Shown here piece by piece: positions 63,839-64,000 of a stretch of 64,000 bases of DNA; the first letter of the stretch is position 1; every line of letters begins with the position of its first letter. The notes beneath the pieces were generated by a model. It saw nothing but the letters and a program-made list of their open reading frames with translations, ran no database searches and was not told where the DNA came from. The position numbers were made by a program, and so were the translations under genes. Source of the stretch: Verrucomicrobiia bacterium (lineage in GTDB: Bacteria > Verrucomicrobiota > Verrucomicrobiia > JABWAM01). The stretch is taken from assembly GCA_020849895.1 (NCBI GenBank), contig JADZFN010000036.1, positions 46,532-110,531 of the forward strand, in the 5' to 3' direction.

Positions 63839-64000
63839 TCACAAGGGCGAACGACCCAAGCTCAGCGACCCGGCCCGCGGGACACGTGGATTGCAACCCC
63901 AGCGCGAAGGCCGGGTTCGCTGCAGCGTATGGTTAGGCGCAATCGCTTGTGATTTGAACTCTACGACAAACTTGCGCGCCCCAGAAAGGTCTGCGGGATA
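63839..64000 (-). CDS. C-terminal end of an open frame from outside the window (uncertain)
   Basis: The minus strand is open from the window edge to a TGA at 63839-63841, reading YPADLSGARKFVVEFKSQAI first and then through the attC-like site (NHTLQRTRPSR, SLSLGRSPL). The first 22 residues could be a genuine protein end; the rest is translated from the folded site and has no protein character. A gene ending in or near an attC is common in cassette arrays. Low confidence. Confidence 0.25.
   Translation of the reverse strand, partial: YPADLSGARKFVVEFKSQAIAPNHTLQRTRPSRWGCNPRVPRAGSLSLGRSPL
63846..63938 (-). repeat. attC-like integron recombination site
   Basis: On the minus strand the site opens GCCTAAC (63938-63932; consensus RYYYAAC), then CGCTGCAGCGA, a variable middle and TCGCTGAGC, and closes near GTTCGCC (63852-63846; consensus GTTRRRY, only partly matched). 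CTGCAGCGA and its partner TCGCTCAG-type arm pair with one unpaired base, as do AGCGAACCCGGCC and GGCCGGGTCGCT, the extrahelical-base pattern of attC sites. Length 93 fits. The last R' box is imperfect, so the call is probable, not certain. Confidence 0.55.

Overview
The window is a 64 kb piece of a GC-rich (roughly 65%), densely coded chromosome of a Gram-negative bacterium. The outer membrane is implied by a two-partner-secretion porin and by a HEAT-repeat protein with a lipoprotein-like N-terminus. Futalosine-route menaquinone synthesis (mqnC), pyruvate:ferredoxin oxidoreductase, an Isc-type Fe-S operon, type IV pilus retraction ATPases, glycogen phosphorylase and a URO-D-like/AraC pair fit an anaerobic or facultative member of the PVC group, most likely Verrucomicrobiota or a relative. 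That placement is inference from gene content; there is no rRNA, tRNA or CRISPR array in the window.

Layout. 1-2.8 kb: a truncated sugar-phosphate isomerase, a DUF2513-like protein, pgpA and mqnC. 2.8-10.7 kb, minus strand: a CDF metal exporter; a zinc-ribbon/LemA/M48 peptidase group; an MFS-HEAT fusion with a HEAT lipoprotein and a small membrane protein. 10.9-20.7 kb: a DegT aminotransferase diverging from thiD, then a minus-strand carbohydrate block (acyltransferase, malQ, six-hairpin glycosidase, HAD phosphatase, URO-D-like protein) facing an AraC regulator. 20.8-29.4 kb: purD, an orphan nuoA, UDP-sugar dehydrogenase, ftsK, and an rrf2-iscU-iscS operon whose IscS-like protein lacks the PLP lysine. 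29.5-36 kb: TpsB porin, nifJ (PFOR) and a dihydroorotate-dehydrogenase-like partner. 36-41.2 kb: a sigma-54 response regulator and a sensor kinase flanking a putative secreted metallopeptidase with its own -24/-12 promoter. 41.5-50.7 kb: an enoyl reductase-like enzyme, HAD-deoC, a glycosyltransferase, purH between two copies of an inverted-repeat element, a mini zinc ribbon, two PilT-family ATPases and a tandem Usp. 50.7-61.2 kb: dnaK diverging from a sigma-70 factor-apt-L,D-transpeptidase-exporter run, then a glgP operon with an overlapping solute-binding protein gene, and two small membrane proteins. 61.2-64 kb: an accessory end with the full-length inverted-repeat element, a uracil-DNA-glycosylase-like gene, a decayed REP-type transposase, an acetyltransferase, a toxin-antitoxin pair with a shortened toxin, and an attC-like folded site.

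Cross-cutting observations. (1) The palindromic class RTCGAY is almost absent (four sites found by eye, where base composition predicts tens), and Ile-Asp and Val-Asp codon pairs are written around it. One of the four sites lies in the apparently imported toxin gene. (2) A mobile inverted-repeat family is present as one 277-bp copy and two internally deleted derivatives. (3) The IscS-like protein has Arg in place of the PLP lysine but keeps the persulfide cysteine and the iscU/iscR context. (4) Two regulatory sites match consensus closely: an IscR type-1-like operator and a sigma-54 promoter.
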